NCBI GenBank assembly: GCA_028382005.1
Contig: JAOESH010000013.1
Span: forward strand, 1-53,377
DNA: 53,377 nucleotides
From: Pseudomonadota bacterium
GTDB taxonomy: Bacteria > Pseudomonadota > Alphaproteobacteria > Puniceispirillales > Marisalimonadaceae
Direction: 5' to 3'
Shown here: positions 38,191-47,743 of the stretch, one piece after another
Position numbering within the stretch: the first letter of the stretch is position 1
How the letters are laid out: each line of letters opens with the position of its first letter
Translations under genes and position numbers: made by a program
The notes under the pieces: generated by a model
Told to the model about the DNA's origin: nothing
The model's input: only the letters and a program-made list of their open reading frames with translations
Database searches by the model: none

Positions 38191-39291
38191 TTACTGAATC
38201 AATTTTTTGAATCTACTTGTTTTAGGACTAATTTTTTCTATTCCCAATTCTTTTATTTGCTTAAATAATTCTTCTTGTTTTTTAGATATACCAACTGGAG
38301 TTTCAACATTTATTTGTACGTACTGATCTCCTCTAGTATTACCTCGTAACCCTGGCATTCCTTTACCTTTCATTCTTAAACGGGTTCCACTTTGAGTTCC
38401 TGACGTCAAATTCATTTTTGCTTTAGAACCATCTACACAAGGTACCTCTATTGAATTTCCTAAAACTGCATCAATGAGAGAAACTGGAACCTCAATAAAC
38501 GTATCTTTACCATCTCTTTGAAATATAGAGTGATCTTTTATGTCAATAAAAATATATAAATCACCTGGCGCAGAACCTCTAGCACCAGCTTCACCTTCGC
38601 CAGAAAGGCGTATACGTGTTCCATTATCTACGCCAGCTGGAACATTAACAGAGAGTTTTTTACTTTTGTTTACGCGACCTTGTCCTTTACAAGGTCGGCA
38701 TGGATCACCAATAATTTCACCTACGCCTGAGCACGAAGCACATGTTCTTTCAATTGTAAAAAATCCTTGTTGAGCTCTAACTTTTCCATGTCCTCCACAC
38801 TGACTACATTGCTTTGGTTGAGAGCCCTTATTAGCACCAGACCCGTTACACGATTCACATTTTGAAGGTACTGTTAGAGAAATCTCAACCTGATCACCAG
38901 AAAAAGCTTGTTCAAGTGAAACAGACAAATCGTATCTCAAGTCAGACCCAGTAGATGCAGATCTTCTACCTTGATCACCGCCCATACCAAACATGTCTTC
39001 AAATATGTCAGAAAACCCTCCGCCGCCAAAACCAGAGAACCCACCTGCAGAACCAGCACCTGAGCCTTGTGAAAAAGCTGCATGACCATATTGGTCATAA
39101 GCAGCCTTTTTTTGAGGATCTTTTAGTATTTCGTAAGATTCTGAAATTTCTTTAAATTTATCTTCAGCTTTTTTATCTCCAGAGTTTCTATCTGGATGAT
39201 ATTTCATAGCAAGTTTACGATATGATGACTTAATTTCACTGTCTGAAGCTGATTTTGATAGACCTAATATATCGTAGTAATCACGCGCCAT
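38191..39291 (-). CDS. dnaJ: chaperone protein DnaJ
   Basis: Hsp40 co-chaperone that stimulates DnaK ATPase and delivers clients. The 366 residues contain the J domain with the HPD tripeptide (His32-Pro33-Asp34), a Gly/Phe-rich stretch at about 75-105, four zinc-finger repeats (CESCNGSG, CSQCGGHG, CASCSGVG, CRPCKGQG) and the C-terminal substrate-binding domains. It follows dnaK by 33 bases and should share its heat-shock promoter. Confidence 0.97.
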   Translation of the reverse strand: MARDYYDILGLSKSASDSEIKSSYRKLAMKYHPDRNSGDKKAEDKFKEISESYEILKDPQKKAAYDQYGHAAFSQGSGAGSAGGFSGFGGGGFSDIFEDMFGMGGDQGRRSASTGSDLRYDLSVSLEQAFSGDQVEISLTVPSKCESCNGSGANKGSQPKQCSQCGGHGKVRAQQGFFTIERTCASCSGVGEIIGDPCRPCKGQGRVNKSKKLSVNVPAGVDNGTRIRLSGEGEAGARGSAPGDLYIFIDIKDHSIFQRDGKDTFIEVPVSLIDAVLGNSIEVPCVDGSKAKMNLTSGTQSGTRLRMKGKGMPGLRGNTRGDQYVQINVETPVGISKKQEELFKQIKELGIEKISPKTSRFKKLIQ

Positions 39292-39324
39292 TTTTATGCC
39301 TTAAGTTTACCTTTAATTTTTTAT

Positions 39325-41247
39325 CTAGGAAGCATCTTTCTTTTCATCGTTATCTTTGACTTCTTCAAAATCGGCATCAACAACATCTTCTTTATTTTCA
39401 CTTGATGATCCTGAAGAATCAGTATTATTTCCTGTAGATTCGTTTTCGTTTGCTTTGTATGCAGCTTCACCCATTTTCATCATTACTGCAGATAAAGCTG
39501 ACGTTTTTTCTTTAATTAAAGTCGTATCTTCTCCATCTAAAGCTGTTTTAACTTCCTGTATAGCTTGCTCTACTTCAGTTTTAATACTAGCTTCAGCCTT
39601 ATCTCCCAAATCAGTTAAAGATTTTTCTGCTCCGTGTACCATTGATTCAGCTTGATTTCTAGCATCAATAACCTCTCTTTTTTCTTTATCAGCTTCTGCA
39701 TTATCTTCAGCTTCTTTAACCATTCTTTCTATTTCATTATCATCTAAACCACCAGATGCCTGAATAGTAATATTATGTTCCTTACCTGTTGCTTTATCCT
39801 GAGCACTAACGTTTACAATACCGTTAGCATCAATATCAAACGCCACTTCAATTTGTGGTACACCTCTTGCTGCTGGAGCAATACCTTCTAGATTAAATTC
39901 ACCTAAAGACTTGTTGTCACTAGCAAGTTCCCTTTCACCTTGAGAAACACGTATAGTAACGGCTGATTGATTATCTTCAGCAGTTGAAAATGTTTGTGAC
40001 TTTTTAGAAGGTATTGTTGTATTTCTATCGATTAGTCTTGTAAAAACACCTCCAAGTGTTTCAATACCTAAAGATAGAGGTGTAACGTCAAGAAGTAGAA
40101 CATCTTTAACATCTCCCATTAAAACACCACCTTGGATTGCAGCGCCAGAAGCAACAACCTCATCAGGATTAACACCTCTATGAGGTTCAGTCTTGAAAAA
40201 TTTAGTTACAGCTTCAATGATTTTAGGCATTCTTGTCATTCCACCAACTAGAATAACTTCATCAATATCACTTGCCTTAACACCAGCATCTTTAAGGGCA
40301 GCTTTACAAGGATCAATACTCTTAGATATCAAATCATCAACCAATGCCTCATATTGAGATCTAGTCATTTTTACATTTAAATGTTTAGGACCACTAGCGT
40401 CAGCTGTAACAAAGGGAAGGTTTATATCAGTTTGGGCTGCGCTTGAAAGTTCTATTTTTGCCTTTTCAGCAGCTTCTTTCATTCTTTGTAAGGCTAACTT
40501 GTCAGATCTTAAATCAATACCATTCTCTTTTTTAAATTGTTCTGCAATAAAATCTATTATTCTTTGATCAAAGTCTTCACCACCTAAAAATGTATCACCA
40601 TTGGTTGATTTTACCTCAAAAACTCCGTCACCTACTTCTAAAATAGAGACGTCAAACGTACCTCCTCCAAGATCATAAACAACAATTGTGCCACTTTCCT
40701 TTTTGTCTAAACCATAAGCCAATGCAGCGGCGGTTGGTTCATTTATAATTCTTAATACTTCCAAACCAGCAATTTTACCCGCATCTTTAGTGGCTTGTCT
40801 TTGAGCATCGTTAAAATAAGCAGGAACAGTTATAACTGCTTTATCAACAGTCTCTCCAAGATAAGCTTCAGCATCTTCTTTAAGTTTTCTCAAAATAAAA
40901 CTTGAAACTTCTGATGGAGCGTATTCTTGTCCGTTAGCCTCTACCCATGCATCACCATTTTTCGCAGATACAATTTTATAAGGTACTAACTCAGAGAATT
41001 TTTTTGCATATTTATCATCATGTCTTCTCCCGATTAATCTTTTTATTGCAAATAATGTATTCTCAGGATTTGTAACAGCCTGTCTCTTAGCGGGTTGACC
41101 AACCAACCTTTCATCATCCGTTATACCTACCATTGACGGGGTTGTTCTAGCACCTTCACTGTTTTCAATAATTTTTGGTGCTTTCCCATCCATCACAGAT
41201 ACACATGAATTAGTTGTACCCAAATCAATACCAATAACTTTTGCCAT
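39325..41247 (-). CDS. dnaK: chaperone protein DnaK (Hsp70)
   Basis: Central ATP-driven chaperone of 640 residues. Visible are the phosphate-1 motif [11 protein letters not shown], phosphate-2 [14 protein letters not shown], the adenosine motif [12 protein letters not shown], the interdomain linker [13 protein letters not shown], and the acidic C-terminus with [13 protein letters not shown] that contacts co-chaperones. The ATG at 41247 is chosen because AGGGAG lies 7 bases upstream; a TTG two codons earlier is less likely. A heat-shock-type promoter lies in the 127-base gap after grpE. Confidence 0.98.
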   Translation of the reverse strand: MAKVIGIDLGTTNSCVSVMDGKAPKIIENSEGARTTPSMVGITDDERLVGQPAKRQAVTNPENTLFAIKRLIGRRHDDKYAKKFSELVPYKIVSAKNGDAWVEANGQEYAPSEVSSFILRKLKEDAEAYLGETVDKAVITVPAYFNDAQRQATKDAGKIAGLEVLRIINEPTAAALAYGLDKKESGTIVVYDLGGGTFDVSILEVGDGVFEVKSTNGDTFLGGEDFDQRIIDFIAEQFKKENGIDLRSDKLALQRMKEAAEKAKIELSSAAQTDINLPFVTADASGPKHLNVKMTRSQYEALVDDLISKSIDPCKAALKDAGVKASDIDEVILVGGMTRMPKIIEAVTKFFKTEPHRGVNPDEVVASGAAIQGGVLMGDVKDVLLLDVTPLSLGIETLGGVFTRLIDRNTTIPSKKSQTFSTAEDNQSAVTIRVSQGERELASDNKSLGEFNLEGIAPAARGVPQIEVAFDIDANGIVNVSAQDKATGKEHNITIQASGGLDDNEIERMVKEAEDNAEADKEKREVIDARNQAESMVHGAEKSLTDLGDKAEASIKTEVEQAIQEVKTALDGEDTTLIKEKTSALSAVMMKMGEAAYKANENESTGNNTDSSGSSSENKEDVVDADFEEVKDNDEKKDAS

Positions 41248-41307
41248 AAACAAACTCCCTTAAATATGTATTTTTTGCTGATTTATTATTTGTTATCAAC
41301 AGACCTT

Positions 41308-41335
41308 ATATGGTTTAAATTGTTGAATTTACAAG
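41308..41335 (-). promoter_or_regulatory. candidate RpoH (sigma32) heat-shock promoter of dnaK
   Basis: On the minus strand CTTG (41335-41332) and CCATAT (41313-41308) are 18 bases apart. This resembles alphaproteobacterial RpoH promoters (CTTG-N17/18-CYTATNTNNG), although the -10 element is not an exact match. No CIRCE inverted repeat (TTAGCACTC/GAGTGCTAA) is present. Confidence 0.6.
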
Positions 41336-41374
41336 ATTATAAAAAAAATTATTTATTTAAAATCAATCCACTTA

Positions 41375-42013
41375 TTAATTTTCTTTTTCTAGATCATTAT
41401 TTTCAATTTTTTTTGAAATTCCAACCATTGCCGGCCTAACAAGTCTGTCATATAATAAGTAACCTTTTTGCGATACTTCAACAACTGTTCCTGGCTCTGT
41501 TTCATTAGTTGGAACTTCAAACATAGCTTGATGAAAATTATAATCAAATTTTTCGCCTAATGGCAAAATCTGTTTTAAATTATGTTTTTCAAAAGTACTA
41601 TTTATTTCTTTTTCAACTATCTCTAGACCTATAATTAAATTTTTAATAGGTTCTGGTAATTCAGCTTTATCTTCTGGTAAAGAATCTAAGGCTCTTTTAA
41701 AATTATCAACAGATGAAACTAAATCCCTCACAAAAGAAATATGACTATATTTTTTTGCTTGATCAATTTCTTTGATTGTTCTTTTTCTAAGGTTTTCACT
41801 TTCAGCAAGTGTTCTCATCAATTGATCTTTTAACTCTTCAATCTTTATTAAAAGTTGTTCATTACTTTCTTCTGTTGACAATTCAACTTCTTTTTCTATT
41901 TGACTACTATCTACATCATCTGTCTCTTCGTATATTTTTGCACCTAGAGTGTCTTTTTCAACTGCTTTTTCGTCTTCATCATCTATTTCAGATGCTTCTT
42001 TATTTTCAGTCAA
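41375..42013 (-). CDS. grpE: nucleotide exchange factor GrpE
   Basis: Releases ADP from DnaK. The 212 residues start with an acidic, probably disordered stretch of about 45 residues. A long coiled coil follows (about 50-110), then the beta-wing head with MFEVPTNETEPGTVVEVSQ and GYLLYDRLVRPAMVGISK. The start is TTG with a strong AGGAG 7 bases upstream. Its own RpoH-type promoter lies upstream. The repressor gene hrcA, normally between rph and grpE in this class, is absent. Confidence 0.95.
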   Translation of the reverse strand: MTENKEASEIDDEDEKAVEKDTLGAKIYEETDDVDSSQIEKEVELSTEESNEQLLIKIEELKDQLMRTLAESENLRKRTIKEIDQAKKYSHISFVRDLVSSVDNFKRALDSLPEDKAELPEPIKNLIIGLEIVEKEINSTFEKHNLKQILPLGEKFDYNFHQAMFEVPTNETEPGTVVEVSQKGYLLYDRLVRPAMVGISKKIENNDLEKEN

Positions 42014-42044
42014 TTTAGGTCTCCTAGTAATTATATATACTGAA

Positions 42045-42076
42045 CTGAAATAAGTAGTATTAATGTTTTTTGCAAG
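42045..42076 (-). promoter_or_regulatory. RpoH (sigma32) heat-shock promoter of grpE
   Basis: On the minus strand CTTG (42076-42073), 18 bases, then CTTATTTCAG (42054-42045). This matches every defined position of the alphaproteobacterial RpoH consensus CTTG-N17/18-CYTATNTNNG. It lies 31 bases before the grpE TTG start, inside the divergent grpE/rph region. No CIRCE operator is seen. Confidence 0.75.
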
Positions 42077-42168
42077 AGTTAAATTATTTTAATAATTTAG
42101 AATTAGAATTATTTTGATTTTTAGGATAATAGTGAATTGAAAATAATAACCTTCAAGTGAGAAAATTA

Positions 42169-42894
42169 ATGATTATAAGGCCTTCAAATAGAAATTTTAA
42201 TGAACTTAGAAATATAATTCTTGAGACTAAAGTTTCTCCTTATGCTGAAGGTTCTTGCTTGGCTAAATTTGGAAATACTCACGTTATATGCACTGCGTCA
42301 GTAGACACTAAATTACCTCCATGGTTACGTAATTCAGGTAAGGGATGGGTTACTGCTGAATATGGAATGATTCCAAGATCTACTCATTCCAGGATGGATA
42401 GGGAAGTTTCAAGAGGAAAAGCATCTGGACGCACTCATGAAATACAAAGATTAATTGGAAGATCATTAAGATCAATAATAGATTTAAAAAAATTAGGAGA
42501 ATTTCAAATTAAAATTGATTGTGATGTAATTCAGGCTGACGGAGGAACAAGAACTGCTTCCATAACTGGAGCTTGGGTAGCTTTATATGATGCAATAAAT
42601 TTTTTACTAAAAAGTGGTAAAATAGCAGAAAACCCTATATTTGATCAAGTTGGAGCAATTTCATGCGGTATATGGAATGAACAAGAAATACTTGATCTTG
42701 ACTATGAAGAAGACTCTAATGCAGAAACAGATGGTAACTTTGTCTTAACAGCTTCAAAAGGTATAGTGGAAATTCAAACTACCGCTGAACAAAAACCCTA
42801 TAATAAATCACAATTCTTAAAACTACTAGATTTGGCTGACATTGGTACAAAACATATTTTTAATATCCAAAAAAAAGCTCTAGGATTAGATTAG
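42169..42894 (+). CDS. rph: ribonuclease PH
   Basis: Phosphorolytic 3' exonuclease trimming tRNA precursors. The 241-residue protein begins MIIRPSNRNFNELR, close to the usual MRPSGR start. It has EGSCLAKFGNTHVICTASVD near 26-45, GWVTAEYGMIPRSTHSRMDRE with the phosphate-binding arginines, and CDVIQADGGTRTASITGAWVA. ATG at 42169 has GTGAG 7 bases upstream; the in-frame GTG at 42157 lacks a binding site. First gene of rph-rdgB-hemW. Confidence 0.95.
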   Translation: MIIRPSNRNFNELRNIILETKVSPYAEGSCLAKFGNTHVICTASVDTKLPPWLRNSGKGWVTAEYGMIPRSTHSRMDREVSRGKASGRTHEIQRLIGRSLRSIIDLKKLGEFQIKIDCDVIQADGGTRTASITGAWVALYDAINFLLKSGKIAENPIFDQVGAISCGIWNEQEILDLDYEEDSNAETDGNFVLTASKGIVEIQTTAEQKPYNKSQFLKLLDLADIGTKHIFNIQKKALGLD

Positions 42895-42899
42895 AAATA

Positions 42900-43517
42900 A
42901 TGAAAAAAAAAGTTTTTGAAGAAAATAAATTAATTATAGCTAGCCATAATCTAGGTAAAATTAAAGAAATTAAGAAATTACTTAATCCATTAAATATTGA
43001 AATTCTTTCTGCATACGATCTTAAAGTAAAAGAACCAGATGAAGATGGATGTACTTTTGAAGAAAATGCTTTAATAAAATCTACTTATGTATCAAAAGCA
43101 ACCGGCTTGCCATGTATATCTGATGATAGTGGAATATGTTTTGCTGATCTCAATAATGAACCAGGTATTCATTCTGCAAGATGGGCCGGCAAAGAAAAAA
43201 ACTTTGATTTGGCTATGTTAAAAATTAACGAAGCAATTCAAAAAATAGAAAAACCGAGTTATGATTGTCATTTTGTTTGTGCTTTGTCTATATGTTGGCC
43301 AGATAACTATGATATAACTGTTTCTGGCCGTGTTGACGGTAAATATTGTTGGCCACCAAAAGGTGACAAAGGTTTTGGATATGATCCTATATTTAAACCT
43401 TTAGGTCATGAATTAACATTTGCTGAAATGATCCCAAAATTCAAACACAGTATAAGTCATAGATCAGTAGCGTTTAAAAAGTTAATTAACTTATCTTTTC
43501 CAAGCTTAAATTCTTGA
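42900..43517 (+). CDS. rdgB: XTP/dITP pyrophosphatase
   Basis: House-cleaning nucleotidase hydrolysing inosine and xanthosine triphosphates to keep them out of DNA. The 205 residues show the Ham1 family motifs: ASHNLGKIKEIKKLL near 14-28, ADDSG-like CISDDSGICF, GIHSARWAG, and the C-terminal FGYDPIFKP and SHRSVAFKKL. It starts 5 bases after rph and its stop overlaps the hemW start. Confidence 0.95.
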   Translation: MKKKVFEENKLIIASHNLGKIKEIKKLLNPLNIEILSAYDLKVKEPDEDGCTFEENALIKSTYVSKATGLPCISDDSGICFADLNNEPGIHSARWAGKEKNFDLAMLKINEAIQKIEKPSYDCHFVCALSICWPDNYDITVSGRVDGKYCWPPKGDKGFGYDPIFKPLGHELTFAEMIPKFKHSISHRSVAFKKLINLSFPSLNS

Positions 43518-44680
43518 TTAATAAACAAAATCCAATGAGTCTTTATGTACATTGGCCTTATTGTGAGGCTAAATGTCCCTATTGTGACTTTAACTCTCAC
43601 GTAATTGAAAAGGTTGATGAAGATGATTGGATTAAAGCATATTCAAATCAGTTATATGAATATAAATCAATTTTGGATAAGTTTAATATAAAATTTGATA
43701 GTTTAAATACTATTTTTTTTGGTGGAGGCACACCTTCATTAATGCCTATTAAAATACTTGAAAATATTTTGAATATTTCTTCTAAAATATTTAAATTTGA
43801 AGATAATATAGAAATAACATTAGAAGCCAATCCAAGTTCATATGAAAGAAAAAAATTTAAGGAAATTAAAAAATTAGGCATTAATAGATTATCAATAGGC
43901 GTACAATCTTTAAATGATGCTAATTTACAATTTCTTGGTAGAAAGCATAATTATAAAGATGCTGAAACTGCAATAGAACTAGCAAGAAACACATTTGATA
44001 ATGTTTCAATTGATCTTATTTATGCAATTTATGGACAAAAAATTAAAGACTGGGATAAAGAATTACGTTTGATATTAAATAAATTTGATCTAAATCATTT
44101 GTCTTTATATCAGTTAACTATTGAAGAAGGAACAAAATTTTTCAAAGATTACAAAAAGGGCCTATTAGAAAAAGTAAATAATGATCTTGCCGCTGATTTT
44201 TTTAAAAACACTGAAATGATATTAAATGAGTATAATTTTAATAGATACGAAATATCTAACTTTTCAAAAAATAAATATGAAAGTATTCACAACTTAAATT
44301 ATTGGAATTCTGAGAATTGGATTGGTATTGGTCCTGGAGCATACGGAAGATTATGGTGTCATAATCAAGAAAGTAGACGTTGTGAAATACAAAATTACAA
44401 GAATCCTAAAACTTGGTTAGCTAAAAACTATAGAAAACCAGAATTTGAAAATATAAACTTTTTTAACAATCATGAAACCGATATTGATACGCTAATAATG
44501 GGTCTTAGATTGAGTAAAGGAATTGAAATATCTAAACTTTTTAATAAATCTATTATTAAAGAAAATAGGTTTTTGGAATTAGAAGAAGAAAATCTAATAA
44601 TAATAAAAGATAATAGAATAAAAATACATGATGATCATATAATTAAACTGAACAGTATTTTGAATTATTTGATTAATTAA
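43514..44680 (+). CDS. hemW: radical SAM protein HemW (heme chaperone)
   Basis: HemN-like radical-SAM protein, best known as a heme chaperone rather than a true coproporphyrinogen oxidase. Of 388 residues, the start carries YVHWPYCEAKCPYCDFNSH with the CxxxCxxC cluster motif, then FFGGGTPSLM near 66-75, SIGVQS and a C-terminal HemN-type domain. The TTG at 43514 overlaps the rdgB stop; the ATG at 43535 (MSLYVHWPYC) is an equally good start, as neither has a clear ribosome-binding site. It ends on the same TTAA as the convergent lppC-like gene. Confidence 0.92.
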   Translation: MINKQNPMSLYVHWPYCEAKCPYCDFNSHVIEKVDEDDWIKAYSNQLYEYKSILDKFNIKFDSLNTIFFGGGTPSLMPIKILENILNISSKIFKFEDNIEITLEANPSSYERKKFKEIKKLGINRLSIGVQSLNDANLQFLGRKHNYKDAETAIELARNTFDNVSIDLIYAIYGQKIKDWDKELRLILNKFDLNHLSLYQLTIEEGTKFFKDYKKGLLEKVNNDLAADFFKNTEMILNEYNFNRYEISNFSKNKYESIHNLNYWNSENWIGIGPGAYGRLWCHNQESRRCEIQNYKNPKTWLAKNYRKPEFENINFFNNHETDIDTLIMGLRLSKGIEISKLFNKSIIKENRFLELEEENLIIIKDNRIKIHDDHIIKLNSILNYLIN

Positions 44681-46149
44681 TTTAAATTATTACATAGTTT
44701 AATATTTTTCAATTTACCTAATTTTTCTATTTGCATAACTGATATAGGTTTTTTAACAAAGCCATTAGAATTGAAAATGAAACCATTTATGAAACTTTTT
44801 ACCCCTTTTAAAAAATCATTTATATTTTTTTCCTGATTCAAATAGTTTATACCTATTAAACCTGCATCAAAACCTACGTTTCTAAAGTAATCATATTCAT
44901 CATTCCATGCATCATTCCATATTAGTTTTAAGTCTTCTATATTATTATTTGAAATCATTGGAAACCAAGCCTTTTCAAGCGATGGCTCATTTTTGATATC
45001 ATCTATATTAAATTTTTCAGTACCTAAAATTTGAACCTGCCTTGAATCGACATCATAAAAGGCTAATAATGGCGCAATTTCTAAAACAAATTCTTTGCCT
45101 CCTCCTATAAATATAGCGTCAAATTTGGTATGATCTAAATTTGTTTTTTCTTTGTAATTTAAAAACTTTTTTAATATAGAAAATAATTTAGGTTTGTTAT
45201 TTAATTGTTTGTTTGATAATTGAAGTTTTTCAAAATAATTATTTTCTTTATTTATTAATCCAATCGACCTTTCCAAAATAATGTTTCCATACAAGTTGTT
45301 AGGAACTATTAAACCAAATTTTTTGTTACCGTTTTTAAGAGCACATGAAAAAACACTGTCAACCTGCTCTTCAGGAGAAAATCCGAAAGACCAAATATTT
45401 TTTTCAATCAAAGCTATATCATTAGAAAAAGTAAACATTGGTATTGATTTAGATATAACAAATGGTTTTATTTTTAAAAGCGATTCTCTTGTAAAAGGAC
45501 CAATAATTAAATGAGGATCAACATTTTCTAATAAATGTTCTAAGTTTAATTCATAATTCTTTATGCCTGTATCAAAGTAGATTATTTGTACATTTTTTGA
45601 ACTAGATCTTAGAATAGTCATATCTAAAGATTTTCTGATTTTAAGTGCAAAGTTCGAGTATGAACCTGTAAATGGAAGGAAAACTAATATATTTTTATAA
45701 TTAACGAAATTTTCAGTATTGAACGATTTATTACTATAATCAATTGATCTTAAAGTTTCATTATTATTTAAATTTAAATTAGTGCTGCCTGAACTTAGAT
45801 TTTGTTTAAACATTTTAAAAACTGCAGTTAAAGCTTTATTAGTTTTTTGATTTTTTTTTGGTTTTTTTTTATCTATCCCCTGAAGCATTCTTTCATTTTT
45901 AAATTCAAAAATAACATTATTATCATTGATTTTAGTAGGTACTGTACTTTCAGTTATGTTTAATTTCTTTTTTAAAACTTTTTCAGAGGGATATTTGTTG
46001 TTAACAGTTAGATTATTTTTTTCATCTAATAATTCTATAGTGGTCTTATTCTCGACTATTAGCTTTGGACTAGTTTTATTACATGCATTAACTATTAAGA
46101 ATATACAAAATAATATTATAATATTAAAGTTAGGATTGAAATTAGCCAC
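44677..46149 (-). CDS. penicillin-binding protein activator, LppC/LpoA-like lipoprotein
   Basis: A lipobox LIVNAC (Cys23) after a hydrophobic signal marks a lipoprotein, expected at the outer membrane. Residues ~24-145 are low-complexity, Asn/Lys-rich. From ~150 a periplasmic-binding-protein fold begins with ILVFLPFTGSYSNFALKIRK and continues with LIIGPFTRESLLKI and IPMFTFSNDIALIEKNIWSF. LppC proteins stimulate class A penicillin-binding proteins. Start is GTG with GGTGAG 5 bases upstream. Divergent from rsmI across 44 bases, the standard lppC/rsmI arrangement, which strengthens the call. Confidence 0.85.
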   Translation of the reverse strand: MANFNPNFNIIILFCIFLIVNACNKTSPKLIVENKTTIELLDEKNNLTVNNKYPSEKVLKKKLNITESTVPTKINDNNVIFEFKNERMLQGIDKKKPKKNQKTNKALTAVFKMFKQNLSSGSTNLNLNNNETLRSIDYSNKSFNTENFVNYKNILVFLPFTGSYSNFALKIRKSLDMTILRSSSKNVQIIYFDTGIKNYELNLEHLLENVDPHLIIGPFTRESLLKIKPFVISKSIPMFTFSNDIALIEKNIWSFGFSPEEQVDSVFSCALKNGNKKFGLIVPNNLYGNIILERSIGLINKENNYFEKLQLSNKQLNNKPKLFSILKKFLNYKEKTNLDHTKFDAIFIGGGKEFVLEIAPLLAFYDVDSRQVQILGTEKFNIDDIKNEPSLEKAWFPMISNNNIEDLKLIWNDAWNDEYDYFRNVGFDAGLIGINYLNQEKNINDFLKGVKSFINGFIFNSNGFVKKPISVMQIEKLGKLKNIKLCNNLN

Positions 46150-46193
46150 AAAGACTCACCAATTTTTTAAATAACATAAATTAAGGTAAAGTA

Positions 46194-47099
46194 TTGGAAA
46201 ATTTAAGTAAAGGAGATCTATATTATTATGATCATAAAAATTCTAAGGAATTGAAGGGATGCTTATATATAATTGCAACTCCAATAGGAAATTATGAAGA
46301 TATTAGCTTAAGAGCTATTACCGTTTTAGGTTTAGTGGATATTTTACTTTGCGAAGACACAAGAAAATCTAAGAAATTACTCTCTCATTTAAAAATTAAG
46401 TGTAAAAATATTATTTCATACAATGATAATAATGCTGAAAAAAAACGTCCTTATATCTTAAAACAACTCCTACTTAATAAAAATATTGGACTAGTATGTG
46501 ATGCGGGTACTCCATTGATTTCTGACCCAGGGTATAAAATTGTTCAAGAATGTTACCAAGAAAATATTAAAGTCACTCATCTACCCGGACCTTCTTCAGT
46601 AATAAATGCATTAGTTCTTTCAGGTCTTCCAACAAACCAATTTTTTTTTGGAGGGTTTCTTTCTTCAAAAAAAAGTGGAAAAGAAAAGCAACTTTTAACT
46701 ACTAAATACAATACAATGACAGGAATATGGTTTGATACTTGTTTAAGATTACAGAATACTTTGAAAATTATGCTTGATGTTTATGGTAATAGAAAAGTTT
46801 CTATTGCAAGAGAACTTACTAAAATCTATGAAGAAATTATTATTAGTGATCTAGTAAATATTGATATAATAATTAGTAAAAGAAATAATAATAATAAACC
46901 ATTAAAAGGTGAAGTAGTTATTATAATTAACGGATTTGACTCTAATTCAAATGTAAGCACAGAAGAATTGAATATAAATATAAAGAATAAACTAAAACAT
47001 CATACATTAAGGGATGCAGTAAACTTAGTCATTGAAGAAACAAATTTATCAAAAAAACAAGTTTACAATGAAGCAATTAAAATCAAAAATAAATTATAA
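46194..47099 (+). CDS. rsmI: 16S rRNA (cytidine-1402-2'-O)-methyltransferase
   Basis: Adds the 2'-O-methyl group at C1402 in the ribosomal decoding centre using SAM. The 301 residues belong to the tetrapyrrole-methylase fold: LYIIATPIGNYEDISLRAI near 24-42, CEDTRKSKKLLSHL, VCDAGTPLISDPGY, LPGPSSVINALVLSGLP and the RELTKIYEEI segment. The start is TTG, with AAGGT upstream; no ATG gives a complete N-terminus. The usual partner yraN is missing downstream. Confidence 0.94.
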   Translation: MENLSKGDLYYYDHKNSKELKGCLYIIATPIGNYEDISLRAITVLGLVDILLCEDTRKSKKLLSHLKIKCKNIISYNDNNAEKKRPYILKQLLLNKNIGLVCDAGTPLISDPGYKIVQECYQENIKVTHLPGPSSVINALVLSGLPTNQFFFGGFLSSKKSGKEKQLLTTKYNTMTGIWFDTCLRLQNTLKIMLDVYGNRKVSIARELTKIYEEIIISDLVNIDIIISKRNNNNKPLKGEVVIIINGFDSNSNVSTEELNINIKNKLKHHTLRDAVNLVIEETNLSKKQVYNEAIKIKNKL

Positions 47100-47106
47100 C
47101 CATTAA

Positions 47107-47125
47107 ATAAAACTATTAGTTTTAT
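47107..47125. repeat. 8-base perfect inverted repeat between rsmI and the BON gene
   Basis: ATAAAACT (47107-47114), loop ATT, AGTTTTAT (47118-47125). It is AT-rich and lies 7 bases after the rsmI stop and 42 before the BON start. It could be a weak terminator or an operator; the T-run after it is interrupted, so neither is strongly supported. Confidence 0.5.
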
Positions 47126-47167
47126 GCATTTTATCTTAGGATATAAATTTTTGAAAAGGTGATTTAT

Positions 47168-47743
47168 ATGAAAAAAACATTTCTTATAGTTGTATTTCTT
47201 TTAGTTTCTCAATCATGTGCACCTATGATTGGTACAGTTGGAATGGCTTCATTAGGAGCAGCTTCTAAAGAAAAAGGATTAGCCACTTCATTAAGTGACA
47301 ACATAATTAAAACAAAGATTTCCAACCTTATATTTAAAAATAACCCTGATTTAATAGCCAATACTTCTATTTTTGTTAATAATGGAATAGTTTTAATTAC
47401 AGGAAAAGTTAGTGAACCTGATAATAAAATTCTACTTACAAGAATTGCCTGGAAAGTCAAGAATGTAAGTGAAGTAAATAATGAAATTCAAATAATTAAT
47501 ACTTCAACCCTTAAAAATATTACTAGGGACATTGCTTCTATGGGTGAAATTAGAGCACGCATTATGTCTGATATAAACATTAATAGTCTAAATTTTTCTA
47601 TAGATGTTGTAAACGATAAAGCCTATTTAAGTGGCGTTGCATCTAATTTAGATGAAATCAATCTAGTAAAAAATCATGCTTCAAGTTCTCGTTTTATTAA
47701 GGAAGTTTATAATTATATCATATTAGTAGATGATACACGATGA
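47168..47743 (+). CDS. BON-domain lipoprotein (OsmY/DolP-like)
   Basis: Predicted outer-membrane lipoprotein with two BON (phospholipid-binding) domains. The 191-residue protein has a signal ending LVSQSC (Cys17). The first BON domain covers about 45-115 (DNIIKTKISNLIF ... NGIVLITGKVSEPDNK) and the second about 118-188 (IRARIMSDININS ... VVNDKAYLSGVASNLDE). ATG at 47168 has AAGGTG 7 bases upstream; an in-frame GTG three codons earlier overlaps that site. It is coupled by ATGA to gshB, the standard order. Confidence 0.87.
   Translation: MKKTFLIVVFLLVSQSCAPMIGTVGMASLGAASKEKGLATSLSDNIIKTKISNLIFKNNPDLIANTSIFVNNGIVLITGKVSEPDNKILLTRIAWKVKNVSEVNNEIQIINTSTLKNITRDIASMGEIRARIMSDININSLNFSIDVVNDKAYLSGVASNLDEINLVKNHASSSRFIKEVYNYIILVDDTR

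Noticed and set aside
38181-38195. inverted repeat AGTAAT-TAT-ATTACT at the dnaJ stop codon
   Set aside because: Only six AT-rich pairs and no T-run; common by chance at this base composition.
46144-46158. 15-base exact copy of AGCCACAAAGACTCA, also at 12048-12062
   Set aside because: About one such 15-mer match is expected by chance in a window this size. In one copy the bases form the hairpin before rimP, in the other the ribosome-binding site and GTG start of the lppC-like gene; the surroundings do not match.
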